Below, piece after piece: positions 47,137 to 57,788 of a stretch of DNA of 64,000 nucleotides; position 1 is the first letter of the stretch, and the number at the start of each line of letters is the position of its first letter. Below the pieces are notes generated by a model. It was not told the DNA's origin. It was given only the letters and a program-made list of their open reading frames with translations, and ran no database searches. The stretch is from assembly GCF_002723455.1 (NCBI RefSeq), contig NZ_PDUS01000006.1, positions 124,001 to 188,000 of the forward strand. The letters are read 5' to 3'. The translations under genes and the position numbers were made by a program. The stretch comes from Pseudoalteromonas sp. 3D05 (lineage in GTDB: Bacteria; Pseudomonadota; Gammaproteobacteria; Enterobacterales; Alteromonadaceae).

Positions 47137-48930
47137 TTACTTGGCTAGTTTTGCATCTGCATTTTTAACAAGGTCACCAGCATAATCCATTACATGGAAC
47201 AGGAAGCTTTGTTCGTTTGTGCCTGTTACCAGGTGTGCGCCTGGGCCTATTGCATAAACACCAACATCTTCACCTGCATGTGTCTCTGAACCAAGTGGTA
47301 CCGTTGCTTCTTGGTGAAAACCAGGGCTCATTGTGTCGACTGATGTTAAATCAAAACGACCCACTGCTGGTCCCTCAAGGTAGGATGCATCTGCATTCGT
47401 TTCGTCCCCTAAGTCTCTGTAACCTAAACCATTAGTGTAACCAACCGTGGTATATGGCATGCCGTCTGCAGCCATGCTTGGCTCAGTTTTACCAACCGCT
47501 ACCACTTTTCCTAATATTGGGTTACCTCGTTTTGGGTAGCCTGCAATTGTGAATACATGGCTGTGGTCGGCCGTTACAATGATCAAGGTGTCTTCAATAC
47601 TGGTTTTATCCATAGCAACTTGAACAGCCTTTGATAGTTCAATGGTGTCATTTAACGCATTGTAAGCATTGCCTGCATGATGAGCATGGTCAATTCGTCC
47701 TGATTCAACCGTAAGGAAAAAACCCTTGTCGTTATTATCAAGTACATCAATCGCTTTAGACGTCATTTCTGATAATGATGGTTCACCAGCGATATCATTC
47801 GCACGGTCTGCTTCATACTGCATATGCGATTCATTGAACAAACCAAATACTTGCGAAACACTTTCTGTATCAAGATTATTGAACCCAGCTTGGTCCATAA
47901 CATATTGACCTTCAGGGTATTTAGCCTGCCACTCGGCTGTTAAATCACGCTCATCTGTGCGATCCCCTTCAACAGCACTCATTGCATCTGAAGAGTTGAA
48001 AGCGGCATCTTTTGGTAAAAAGTGACGACGACCGCCCCCCATTACTACTTCAAGGCCATCTACATCAACACCTGCAAAGCGTGCTTCTAAGTTAGCTTCA
48101 AAGTTAACAAGCTGAGAGGCAATATCTTCACACCCACCTGTTACGGCATCTTCAGGCATGTCGGATACATCTTCCCAGTTACGGTCTGCAGATTTTGCAT
48201 ATGTCGCAGCAGGTGTTGCATGAGTGATGCGAGCCGTCGATACAATACCAGTTGCTAAACCATTAATTTCAGCAAGTTCAGTCGCGGTGACAAGCTCATT
48301 ACCAGCAACCGTTGAGCAGTCGCCGCGCTCGATGTCTTCATCAACACCAATTACGCCTACGTCGGTTTTAACACCCGACGCCATTGCTGTCATTGTGCCT
48401 GCTGAATCCGGTGTTTGAGCATCTACATTGTACGTTTTAGAAAAGCCAGAGAACGGCATGGTGTCAAAGCTTAATAGGTGCTCTTCACCCATTTTACCTT
48501 CAAGCTGACCTGCAAGAATACGTGCTGCTGTCACGGTTGATACACCCATGCCATCGCCCACAAATAAAATAATATTTTTTGCTTTGCCTGATTCTTTTAC
48601 TATTTTTTCAATATTGTCTTGGCTTGTTGCCATTTTCACTTTTGCATCTTTAAACCATTGGTTAGTCGATAAATTTACTAACTGCTGAGGTGTTAAAGAA
48701 CTTGCTGGATCATTACATGTAACTGTAGTTGTTAATACCTCATCGGCATCTAGCTCACCGTTACGGTTCGTATCTTCACCTTCAAGCTTTTCAGTGCCGC
48801 CATTGACGCACTGCTCAGACCCTACTGGCAAAGTGTTATTTACAATTAGAGATTTATAATCTTTATCGTCATCTGAGCAGCCAGTTAATGCGACTACAAC
48901 AGCTAAAGATAGTAGGTTTAATTTTTTCAT
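47137..48930 (-). CDS. Alkaline phosphatase, lipoprotein paralogue
   Basis: 597 residues from ATG 48930, which begins a lipoprotein signal (MKKLNLLSLAVVVALTGC). An extra N-terminal piece of about 60 residues contains a Cys-flanked EF-hand-like loop (DTNRNGELDADEV), absent from the partner. The rest is a PhoA-superfamily phosphatase: metal motif VGDGMGV, nucleophile Ser in TPDSAGTMTAM, GRIDHAHHAGN, TADHSHVF and ETHAGEDV. It hydrolyses phosphomonoesters outside the cytoplasm, probably tethered to the outer membrane. It begins 11 bases after the stop of the next phosphatase gene, so both are one operon and clearly a tandem duplication. Confidence 0.93.
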   Translation of the reverse strand: MKKLNLLSLAVVVALTGCSDDDKDYKSLIVNNTLPVGSEQCVNGGTEKLEGEDTNRNGELDADEVLTTTVTCNDPASSLTPQQLVNLSTNQWFKDAKVKMATSQDNIEKIVKESGKAKNIILFVGDGMGVSTVTAARILAGQLEGKMGEEHLLSFDTMPFSGFSKTYNVDAQTPDSAGTMTAMASGVKTDVGVIGVDEDIERGDCSTVAGNELVTATELAEINGLATGIVSTARITHATPAATYAKSADRNWEDVSDMPEDAVTGGCEDIASQLVNFEANLEARFAGVDVDGLEVVMGGGRRHFLPKDAAFNSSDAMSAVEGDRTDERDLTAEWQAKYPEGQYVMDQAGFNNLDTESVSQVFGLFNESHMQYEADRANDIAGEPSLSEMTSKAIDVLDNNDKGFFLTVESGRIDHAHHAGNAYNALNDTIELSKAVQVAMDKTSIEDTLIIVTADHSHVFTIAGYPKRGNPILGKVVAVGKTEPSMAADGMPYTTVGYTNGLGYRDLGDETNADASYLEGPAVGRFDLTSVDTMSPGFHQEATVPLGSETHAGEDVGVYAIGPGAHLVTGTNEQSFLFHVMDYAGDLVKNADAKLAK

Positions 48931-48941
48931 GTTAGCCGCCA

Positions 48942-50531
48942 TTATTGTTTAATTAATTCGAGTGCTTGATTAACTAAGTGAAACACTACATTTTGCTCTA
49001 CTACACCTTGCGCAAGTTGTGCACCCGGTCCTTTGGCATGAAGTGTAATGTCTTCACCAGCATGTGTTTCAGAGCCAAGAGGTACTGTTGCCTCTTGGTG
49101 AAAGCCGGCACTTGTGGTATCAATAGTGGTTAAATCATGACGGCCTACATTAGGGCCTTCAAGATAAGCAGCATCTGCGTTTGTTTCATCACCTAAATCT
49201 CTATAGCCTAGGCCATTTGCATAACCTACCGTTGTATAAGGCATGCCATCTGCTGCAAGCGTAGGATCTTCTTTACCTACCGCCACAACTTTACCTAAAA
49301 TTGGGTTACCCCGTTTTGGATAACCTGCAATCGTAAATACATGGCTGTGGTCGGCTGTTACTAAGATGAGTGTTTCTTCAGGGTTGGTATTATCAACCGC
49401 AGCTTGTACAGCCTTAGCAAACTCAATAGTATCGTTTAACGCGTTATAGGCATTTCCGGCATGGTGAGCATGGTCAATACGACCTGACTCCACCGTCAAA
49501 AAGAAGCCTTTTTCATTATTACCTAGGATATCAATGGCTTTTGCTGTCATTTCAGATAACGAAGGCTCACCTGCGATATCATTCTCACGATCTGCCTCAT
49601 ACTGCATATGTGATTCATTAAACAACGCCAATACTTGCTTTGTATCCGCAGAGATAGCCTCAAAACCTGCTTTATCCATTACATATTGGCCATCAGGATA
49701 GCTTGCTTGCCATTCAGCTGTTAAGTCACGTTCATCTGTTCTATCGCCTTCTACTTCGCTCATTGCATCATCTGAGTTAAAAGCAGCATCTTTTGGTAAA
49801 AAGTGACGACGTCCGCCACCCATTACAACATCTATACCATCAACATCAGTACCTAGAAATCTTGCCTCTAAGTTTTTTTCAAAATTCACTAACTGCGATG
49901 CAATATCTTCACAACCATCGGTCACTGCATCTTCTGGCATATCAGATACATCTTCCCAGTTACGATCTGCTGATTTGGCATAAGTCGCTGCTGGTGTCGC
50001 ATGAGTAATGCGCGCGGTTGATACCACACCCGTTGCCAAGCCTTTAATTTCAGCCAACTCTGTAGTGGTAATTAATTCATTACCAAACACGGTAGAGCAA
50101 TCGCCTCGTTGAATGCTTTCATTAACACCAATCACACCCACATCGGTTTTCACACCAGAGGCCATTGCAGTCATTGTGCCTGCAGAGTCTGGTGTTTGCG
50201 CATCCACATTGTATGTTTTTACTTGAGCTGAATAAGGAAATGCTTCAAAACTAAGCAACCCTTCTTCACCCAGTTGACCTTCACGTTGACCAGCTAATAT
50301 ACGTGCTGCAGTTAACGTGGATACACCCATGCCATCACCCACAAACAAGATCACATTTTTAGCTTTAGTTTGTTGTTCTTCTTGAGCTTGGTTTTGCTTA
50401 GTAGCAAGTGTAGTTTGAGCACTTTCGTACCACTGGCTTTGTGTTTGGCTTTGCGGTAAAACACCTGCATTTGCTACTGCAGATATCGCCAATGTAAACC
50501 CAATTGCGGTCGCAATTTTATTGATTTTCAT
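48942..50531 (-). CDS. Alkaline phosphatase, secreted paralogue
   Basis: 529 residues with a Sec signal peptide (cleavage near VANAGVLPQ, residue 22). Same catalytic set as its neighbour: VGDGMGV, Ser in TPDSAGTMTAM, GRIDHAHHAGN, TADHSHVF, ETHAGEDI. Long stretches are identical between the two proteins. It is a soluble periplasmic or secreted enzyme that releases phosphate. It is the promoter-proximal gene of the pair. No convincing PHO box was seen upstream, though TTGTCAT and CTTCAT repeats occur there. Confidence 0.94.
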   Translation of the reverse strand: MKINKIATAIGFTLAISAVANAGVLPQSQTQSQWYESAQTTLATKQNQAQEEQQTKAKNVILFVGDGMGVSTLTAARILAGQREGQLGEEGLLSFEAFPYSAQVKTYNVDAQTPDSAGTMTAMASGVKTDVGVIGVNESIQRGDCSTVFGNELITTTELAEIKGLATGVVSTARITHATPAATYAKSADRNWEDVSDMPEDAVTDGCEDIASQLVNFEKNLEARFLGTDVDGIDVVMGGGRRHFLPKDAAFNSDDAMSEVEGDRTDERDLTAEWQASYPDGQYVMDKAGFEAISADTKQVLALFNESHMQYEADRENDIAGEPSLSEMTAKAIDILGNNEKGFFLTVESGRIDHAHHAGNAYNALNDTIEFAKAVQAAVDNTNPEETLILVTADHSHVFTIAGYPKRGNPILGKVVAVGKEDPTLAADGMPYTTVGYANGLGYRDLGDETNADAAYLEGPNVGRHDLTTIDTTSAGFHQEATVPLGSETHAGEDITLHAKGPGAQLAQGVVEQNVVFHLVNQALELIKQ

Positions 50532-50785
50532 TCTAAATTCCGTCTCTATGTTTTTGATATAGAATCGTTAGCCCCAAGGGGGATGAGTTAAAGTACGGGA
50601 GAGATATTAGTGAAGATTTATGAAGCTAACGGTGATTATCAATGACAATGAGGTTAAGAAAAAAAGTAATATTTATTAAAATCAATAATTTAGATATGAT
50701 ATACCATAACAAAACGTAATGATGTCATTTCTTCAATGAGTACCGACAAGGTCTTGTTAAATAAAAGAGATAGAGTTAAATCTAG

Positions 50786-51409
50786 TTACATCGGTAAGCG
50801 AGCGCGAGCGATAACACTATCAGGCATTTTTTTCGCTAGTTGGCTTAGTGCACGTTCTATTTTTTTATGGGTTGCCTTGTCAGCAACCATGGCATGAAAT
50901 AACCATCTATAGGCATCTTCATAATCACGTGGGCTGCCAAAACCATCGTTAAATAGTTTAACTAACCTTAATTGGGCTTTTAAATTACCTTGCGCTGAGG
51001 CTTCACGTAGGTAAGTGACTGCCATAGCTTTATCTTTTTGCACTAGTTGGCCAACGTCATAATAGCGGCCAAGTTGTTCCAATGCCGCTGCCAAACCTTG
51101 ATTTGCAGCTTGGCGCATATAATAAACGCCTAGTTCAACATTGCGATCAACACACACAGCATATGCCAGCATATCGCCATATAAAAACTGATAAGACGGC
51201 AGTGCCATTTTATTGGCTCTCGCTTCAATATCTTGCACTAACTGGCAATCATCTGCCTTTACGCGAGCTAAATGGGTATTTTTATTGATCAGCGCTAACA
51301 GCTCTGTTTCAGTATACAAAGGGACAGCCGTTAAAGGCTCATCTGCTTTGGCGTAACTAACAGGCAGCATTGATAACAACACTAATGATAAACAAGATAA
51401 CAAACGCAT
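50786..51409 (-). CDS. motX: Sodium-driven flagellar motor protein MotX
   Basis: 207 residues with a signal peptide (cleavage near YAKADEP, about 21). The sequence around ARVKADDCQLVQDI, then YGDMLAYAVCVDRNVELGVYYM and three Sel1-like repeats (LGRYYDVGQLVQKDKAMAV...), matches MotX of Vibrio. MotX forms part of the T ring that holds the PomA/PomB stator around the Na+-driven polar flagellar motor. It lies just downstream of purA, as in Vibrio, far from other flagellar genes. A sigma-54-like promoter precedes it. Confidence 0.9.
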   Translation of the reverse strand: MRLLSCLSLVLLSMLPVSYAKADEPLTAVPLYTETELLALINKNTHLARVKADDCQLVQDIEARANKMALPSYQFLYGDMLAYAVCVDRNVELGVYYMRQAANQGLAAALEQLGRYYDVGQLVQKDKAMAVTYLREASAQGNLKAQLRLVKLFNDGFGSPRDYEDAYRWLFHAMVADKATHKKIERALSQLAKKMPDSVIARARLPM

Positions 51410-51449
51410 TTAGGCCACTTTAATTTTAAAACCATCTTAATAAAGTTTA

Positions 51450-51465
51450 TACAAAGATCGTTCCA
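51450..51465 (-). promoter_or_regulatory. Candidate sigma-54 promoter of motX
   Basis: On the minus strand TGGAACG-ATCT-TTGTA matches the -24/-12 consensus TGGCACG-N4-TTGCA with correct spacing; the -12 GC reads GT. It lies about 40 bases before the motX start. Polar flagellar genes of related bacteria use sigma-54. Confidence 0.4.
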
Positions 51466-51482
51466 TATTGAAATAAAGACAC

Positions 51483-51510
51483 AAAAAAAGCTGCACTAGG
51501 CAGCTTTTTT
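51483..51510 (-). terminator. purA terminator
   Basis: AAAAAAAGCTGC / GCAGCTTTTTT stem with ACTAG loop between purA and motX; T runs on both strands. Confidence 0.9.
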
Positions 51511-51524
51511 AGTACTAATAGTAT

Positions 51525-52859
<1,335 letters not shown>

Positions 52860-53006
52860 TTAGGACGAGATTTTACCAGAAAATGAGGGCAAAGATCACC
52901 CCGTTTAGGTTATTTTTTCTGCGAGAGGCGAAAGCAATACCTACAATAAAAATTAACTGGTTGAATAACATTAAGTTATTCATAAAAATTCGTTTTACTA
53001 AAAGAA

Positions 53007-53028
53007 AAACCCTGCATACACAGGGTTT
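53007..53028 (-). terminator. hflC terminator
   Basis: AAACCCTG / CAGGGTTT stem with a 6-nt loop; on the minus strand TTTTTCTTTT follows. Confidence 0.82.
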
Positions 53029-53056
53029 GGATTTGGTCTAGTTATGAAGGAAAAAA

Positions 53057-53935
53057 TTACTGCGCTGTAGCGCCCTTCATGTATTTAAAGAAATCGCTAT
53101 CCGGTGATAATACCATCACATCTTGCTTATCTTTAAACGTTTGCTTATAGGCTTCTAATGAACGAACGAAGCTAAAGAATTCAGCATCTTTGTTATAAGC
53201 ATTTGCGTAAATAGCCGCTGCTTGCGCATCACCAGCACCACGTACTGCACGCGCATTTCGCTCTGCATCAGCAAGCATTACTGTTACACGACGATCAACT
53301 TCTGCACGAATTGTTTCTGCTTTTTCCTGACCTTCAGAGCGATGCTCTTTTGCCACAGCAGTACGCTCAGCACGCATACGTTGGAAAATCGAGCTACTTA
53401 CTTCTTGTGGTAAGTTGATTTGCTTAACACGCACATCAAGCACTTCAATACCCAGCTCTTTTGCGCTTTCAGAGGCTTGCACTAATGCTTCTTCCATCAA
53501 CTCACTACGCTCACCAGATACAATTTCACGAATTGTACGTGAACCAAAGTTAGTACGTAGGCCGTTATTTACTTTTTGCTTAAGTAGTGTTTCAGCATAT
53601 TGCTTATCACCACGTGCACGTAAGTAAAAAGCGCTAAAGTCGTTTACTCGCCATTTTACAAACGAATCAACGATTAAGTCTTTTTTCTCACTGGTTACAA
53701 AACGGTCAGGTGCACCATCTAGCGTCTGAATACGCGCATCCATACGGCGTACTTGACTGAAAAAAGGTACCTTGAACTGTAAGCCAGGGCTGTAGACAAT
53801 GGCTTTATCGTCACTGTCTTTTTGTACTTTACTAAATAGCATCACAATTGCTTTTTGCCCTTCAGGTACGACAAATACCGACGAAAATGACAAAACAACG
53901 GCAGCTAATAATAGAACTAAACTAAAGTTTTTCAT
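53057..53935 (-). CDS. hflC: Protease modulator HflC
   Basis: 292 residues. One N-terminal membrane anchor (about 4-22), then the SPFH/band-7 domain (about 20-210) with an Ala/Glu-rich coiled coil (EGQEKAETIRAEVDRRV). Partner of HflK in a large periplasmic-side membrane complex that encloses FtsH and limits its proteolysis. Starts five bases after hflK. Confidence 0.95.
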   Translation of the reverse strand: MKNFSLVLLLAAVVLSFSSVFVVPEGQKAIVMLFSKVQKDSDDKAIVYSPGLQFKVPFFSQVRRMDARIQTLDGAPDRFVTSEKKDLIVDSFVKWRVNDFSAFYLRARGDKQYAETLLKQKVNNGLRTNFGSRTIREIVSGERSELMEEALVQASESAKELGIEVLDVRVKQINLPQEVSSSIFQRMRAERTAVAKEHRSEGQEKAETIRAEVDRRVTVMLADAERNARAVRGAGDAQAAAIYANAYNKDAEFFSFVRSLEAYKQTFKDKQDVMVLSPDSDFFKYMKGATAQ

Positions 53936-53940
53936 TACGC

Positions 53941-55107
53941 TTATCTCCCGTCGTTAAAGCGATCTGCGCTAAAGCGGTCTGAACCTGAGTTCACGGTGCT
54001 ATTGCGTGATGTATTTATTTTATTACGTAAATCATTTATATCACTAGAACTCGGTAACGCTACACGAGTAGCTGTGCCTTGTTTTTCCATGATTTTATCA
54101 AGCGGTAAATACATCATGTTATTACCACCTTTCACGTCGACTAACACCTTAGAGCTATTGCCTAGCACTTCTTGCATAGTATCAATGTATAAACGTTCAC
54201 GTGTTACTCTTTTAGCAGCTTGATACTCTGGTAATAGCTTCTCAAAACGAGCAACTTCACCTTGTGCTTCTAAAATGATACGTTCGCCATACCCTTCTGC
54301 TTCTTGGGTCATACGCGTAACTTGACCACGTGCACGCGGTTCAATTTCACGAGCATAAGCTTCAGCTTCACGAATAAAACGCTGCTCATCTTCTTGTGCT
54401 GCAATAGCATCATCGAAAGCGTCTTTTACTTCAGCAGGTGGGCGTGAATCTTTAAAGTTCACATCGGTAACGATTAAACCTAAGTTGTAAGGTTCAATGA
54501 TTTGATTAAGTTCATCCCACGTTTGTTGACGCACAATTTCACGGCCATTTGTTAAAACTTGATCCATTTTAGAATGACCAACAACATAACGTAGCGCGCT
54601 TTCTAGTGCCTCTTCTAAGCTAGAGTCAGCATTTGTGACACTGAACTTGTAAAGGTAAGGGTCAATAACACGGTACTGAACTTGAAACTCAACGCTTACT
54701 ACGTTTTCGTCTTCAGTTAGCATGAAACCTGATGTTGATAACGAACGAACAGCCTCAATGTCCACTGGTATAACCGTTTCAATAAACGTCATTTTCCAAC
54801 GAAGACCTGGTTGTGCAATTCGGTCGTATTGACCAAATTGTAAAACGATACCACGCTCAGCTTCTTTAACAGTGTAAATACCACTCAATGCCCATACAAT
54901 TGCAGCAATAATAAGCACGAATGATAAACCCGCGCCACCAAGCCCGCCGCCATCTTTACCGGATTTATTACCGCCAAAAATGCCACCAAACTTATTGCTG
55001 AATTTACGGAACACCTCGTCTAAATCAGGTGGGCCTTGATCACGTCCGCCTTTTTTGTTCCACGGATCTTTGTCATTGCCATTATTACCCGGTTCATTCC
55101 AGGCCAT
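53941..55107 (-). CDS. hflK: FtsH protease activity modulator HflK
   Basis: 388 residues. A Gly/Asn/Asp-rich cytosolic N-terminus (MAWNEPGNNGNDKDPWNKKG), one membrane helix (about 61-79), the SPFH domain (about 80-290) and a Ser/Asn-rich tail. Forms hetero-oligomers with HflC around FtsH. The order hfq-hflX-hflK-hflC-purA is as in E. coli. Confidence 0.95.
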   Translation of the reverse strand: MAWNEPGNNGNDKDPWNKKGGRDQGPPDLDEVFRKFSNKFGGIFGGNKSGKDGGGLGGAGLSFVLIIAAIVWALSGIYTVKEAERGIVLQFGQYDRIAQPGLRWKMTFIETVIPVDIEAVRSLSTSGFMLTEDENVVSVEFQVQYRVIDPYLYKFSVTNADSSLEEALESALRYVVGHSKMDQVLTNGREIVRQQTWDELNQIIEPYNLGLIVTDVNFKDSRPPAEVKDAFDDAIAAQEDEQRFIREAEAYAREIEPRARGQVTRMTQEAEGYGERIILEAQGEVARFEKLLPEYQAAKRVTRERLYIDTMQEVLGNSSKVLVDVKGGNNMMYLPLDKIMEKQGTATRVALPSSSDINDLRNKINTSRNSTVNSGSDRFSADRFNDGR

Positions 55108-55213
55108 AGCTATACTCCATTGTTATCTAAATAATTTAGGTAATTGTGTTAAATCTACCAAATATACTGCCGTTCTCATACTAAAAACGACAGCATGCAG
55201 TAAATTTTTACAT

Positions 55214-56497
55214 CTATAAAATAAATGAATCGATTTCTGGGCCAAACTCTTTCTTTAATTTGTTCCATTCAACCATTGGCATACGCGTGGTCAACAACCA
55301 CTGCCCGTGTTCATCAAAATCTTCTTCATGCACAGCGTTTAAACTAAACAATGAAGCGCGCAAGCGCCCATATTGCGGTGCAAGTTTGAGTGTATGCGCG
55401 AACATTTTCTTAGCAAGCAGTTCGCTTATCGCCTCTGAAAGCAACTCACAACCAAGACCACTTTGTGCAGACAACCATACTCTTATAGGCATGCCTTCGT
55501 CGTCACGATCAATTCGTGGAGCAACATCTTCCAGTGCATCAATTTTATTATAAACGAGTAATTGCGGCACTTCATCTGCCTCAATTTCTTTTAAAACCGA
55601 TTGTACCTGCTCTATATTTTCTTTGCGACGTGCATCAGCCACATCCACAACATGCAACTGTAAGTCAGCTTCACGGGTTTCCGTCAGCGTCGCTTTGAAA
55701 GCAGCAACTAAGTCATGAGGTAGATGACGAATAAAACCAACCGTATCGGCAAGAATGACTGAACCGACATCGCCTATTTCAAGTTTACGTAATGTTGGGT
55801 CTAGGGTTGCAAACAGCTGATCCGCTGCATAAACATCTGAGTTGGTAATGCGATTGAATAAAGTAGATTTACCCGCATTAGTATAACCAACTAAAGAGAC
55901 GGTTGGAATTTCATTACGGTTTCTCGCTCTGCGTCCTTGCTCACGTTGTACTGCTACTTTATCTAAGCGTGCACGGATACTTTGAATACGCGCGCGTAAT
56001 AAACGTCTATCGGTTTCGAGCTGTGTCTCACCTGGCCCACGTAGACCAATACCGCCTTTTTGGCGCTCAAGGTGGGTCCAGCCTCGTATTAAACGAGTCG
56101 ACATGTGACGCAACTGTGCTAACTCAACTTGCAACTTACCTTCATGGGTACGCGCTCGCTGAGCAAAGATATCAAGTATCAGGGTCGTTCTATCAAGCAC
56201 TCGACATTGACAAACAAGCTCTAAATTACGCTCTTGAGAGGGTCTGAGTTGATGATTGAATATGACGACATCTGCATTGTGGATTTTGACAATCTCAGCA
56301 ATTTCTTCTGCTTTACCGCTACCGACGAATAGTTTCGGATGTGGTGATTGACGGCTGCCTTGCACAACCGCCAAACTGCTAACACCAGCAGAAGATACTA
56401 ACATTTCCAGTTCATGAAGATCTTCGCGATCTCCTTCTTGAGGAAAGTCAATATGAACTAAGACTGCCTGTTCGCCGGCTTTATAACGGTCAAACAA
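55214..56497 (-). CDS. hflX: Ribosome-rescue GTPase HflX
   Basis: 427 residues. N-terminal HflX-specific domain (1-190) with the GxGKxEE motif (FVGSGKAEEI) and the linker helix RARTHEGKLQVELAQLRH, then a GTPase domain: G1 LVGYTNAGKS, G3 DTVGF, G4 NKID. HflX splits stalled 70S ribosomes, notably after heat shock. It follows hfq by 16 bases. Confidence 0.96.
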   Translation of the reverse strand: MFDRYKAGEQAVLVHIDFPQEGDREDLHELEMLVSSAGVSSLAVVQGSRQSPHPKLFVGSGKAEEIAEIVKIHNADVVIFNHQLRPSQERNLELVCQCRVLDRTTLILDIFAQRARTHEGKLQVELAQLRHMSTRLIRGWTHLERQKGGIGLRGPGETQLETDRRLLRARIQSIRARLDKVAVQREQGRRARNRNEIPTVSLVGYTNAGKSTLFNRITNSDVYAADQLFATLDPTLRKLEIGDVGSVILADTVGFIRHLPHDLVAAFKATLTETREADLQLHVVDVADARRKENIEQVQSVLKEIEADEVPQLLVYNKIDALEDVAPRIDRDDEGMPIRVWLSAQSGLGCELLSEAISELLAKKMFAHTLKLAPQYGRLRASLFSLNAVHEEDFDEHGQWLLTTRMPMVEWNKLKKEFGPEIDSFIL

Positions 56498-56513
56498 GCA
56501 TTACGCTCCTAAT

Positions 56514-56780
56514 TTAAAAATTTCCAGGTTCTGGCTGCTCATCACCTTCTTCACTTCCTTGAACACCTTGGAAGTTTACTGCGCGAGCAGGGACTACTGT
56601 TGAAATGGCGTGTTTATACACCATTTGATTTACTGTGTTTTCAAGTAAAATTACAAATTGGTCAAACGACTGAATCTTACCTTGTAGCTTGATGCCATTA
56701 ACCAAAAAGATTGATACTGGAATACGCTCACGACGTAGCGCATTCAAAAATGGGTCTTGTAACGATTGGCCTTTTGCCAT
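56514..56780 (-). CDS. hfq: RNA chaperone Hfq
   Basis: 88 residues from ATG 56780, behind AAGGA; the protein then begins [20 protein letters not shown] as in E. coli. Sm1 motif ([19 protein letters not shown]) and Sm2 (YKHAIST) are intact. The C-terminal tail is short and acidic ([14 protein letters not shown]). It is the partner for base-pairing small RNAs, such as the candidate at 16616. It is located between miaA and hflX as in enteric bacteria. Confidence 0.97.
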   Translation of the reverse strand: MAKGQSLQDPFLNALRRERIPVSIFLVNGIKLQGKIQSFDQFVILLENTVNQMVYKHAISTVVPARAVNFQGVQGSEEGDEQPEPGNF

Positions 56781-56860
56781 GTTATTATCCTTCGTTCTAG
56801 GTGTTATTATAATTAAGTGGCTGAACTCATTTAACAAAGCTAAAAAATATTCAACTACTA

Positions 56861-57778
56861 CTAGCTTAGCGAACTTACAACACGTTGCAAGTTTTCTTCA
56901 TCACCGGTCGTTAACCAAGTTACCTCGGGCCAGCTTCTCAACCAGGTCAACTGACGTTTAGCAAGTTGTCGAGTGGCTGCAATACCGCGAAACACCATGT
57001 CATCATAGTCTGTCTCGCCAGCAATGTAATCCCACATTTGTCTATACCCTACACAACGAATAGAGGGTAAGTTTGGGTGCAAATCATTACGTTGATATAG
57101 GGACGAAACTTCTTTTTCAAACCCCTCATCAAGCATTATTTTAAACCTTTGTTCTATACGCTCATGTAAATCAGCGCGATCATCAGGCGCAATAGCAAAT
57201 TGATGAAACGTATAAGGTAACTTTGGCTGCTTTTGTTTTTGCAGCTGAGTCATTGTTTTACCTGTTAAACGATAAACCTCTAACGCACGATTAATACGCT
57301 GAGAATCGTTTTCACTCATTTTTTCTGCCGCTTGCGGGTCTACCGCAACCAGCTCCTTATAAAGCGCAGGCCAGCCATGCTGTTGTGCTTGTGCTTCAAG
57401 TTCAGCTCTAATAACAGGGCATGCCTCTGGCAACGGCGACAAACCATCAATGAGTGCTTTAAAATACATCATTGTCCCCCCAACCAATACAGGCACTTTA
57501 CCCTGTTTATGAAATTGATCAATTTTTTCAATCGCATCACGACGAAAATCGGCCACAGAGTAACTTTGGGCAGGATCTATCATATCAATCAAATGATGTG
57601 GTGCTAGCGCTAACTCTTGCGCGTTTGGCTTAGCTGTACCGATATCCATATCTTTATACACTAAGGCTGAATCAACGCTGATTATTTCGGTTTTTAAATG
57701 CTGACAAAGCTCAATAGCGAGTGCAGTTTTGCCTGCTGCTGTTGGACCCATTAAAAATATGACCGGTAAATTACTCAA
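56861..57778 (-). CDS. miaA: tRNA dimethylallyltransferase
   Basis: 305 residues. Adds a dimethylallyl group to A37 of tRNAs that read UNN codons. P-loop [12 protein letters not shown] (about 9-20), [16 protein letters not shown] and the tRNA-contact segment [11 protein letters not shown] are present. It starts ten bases after the mutL stop. The intergenic gap to hfq (80 bases) may hold an hfq promoter. Confidence 0.96.
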   Translation of the reverse strand: MSNLPVIFLMGPTAAGKTALAIELCQHLKTEIISVDSALVYKDMDIGTAKPNAQELALAPHHLIDMIDPAQSYSVADFRRDAIEKIDQFHKQGKVPVLVGGTMMYFKALIDGLSPLPEACPVIRAELEAQAQQHGWPALYKELVAVDPQAAEKMSENDSQRINRALEVYRLTGKTMTQLQKQKQPKLPYTFHQFAIAPDDRADLHERIEQRFKIMLDEGFEKEVSSLYQRNDLHPNLPSIRCVGYRQMWDYIAGETDYDDMVFRGIAATRQLAKRQLTWLRSWPEVTWLTTGDEENLQRVVSSLS

Positions 57779-57788
57779 CGCGTTAACC

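Noticed and set aside
50580..50680. PHO box upstream of the alkaline phosphatase pair
   Set aside because: TTGTCAT and CTTCAT are present, but the 11-base periodicity and match to CTGTCAT repeats are too poor to call.
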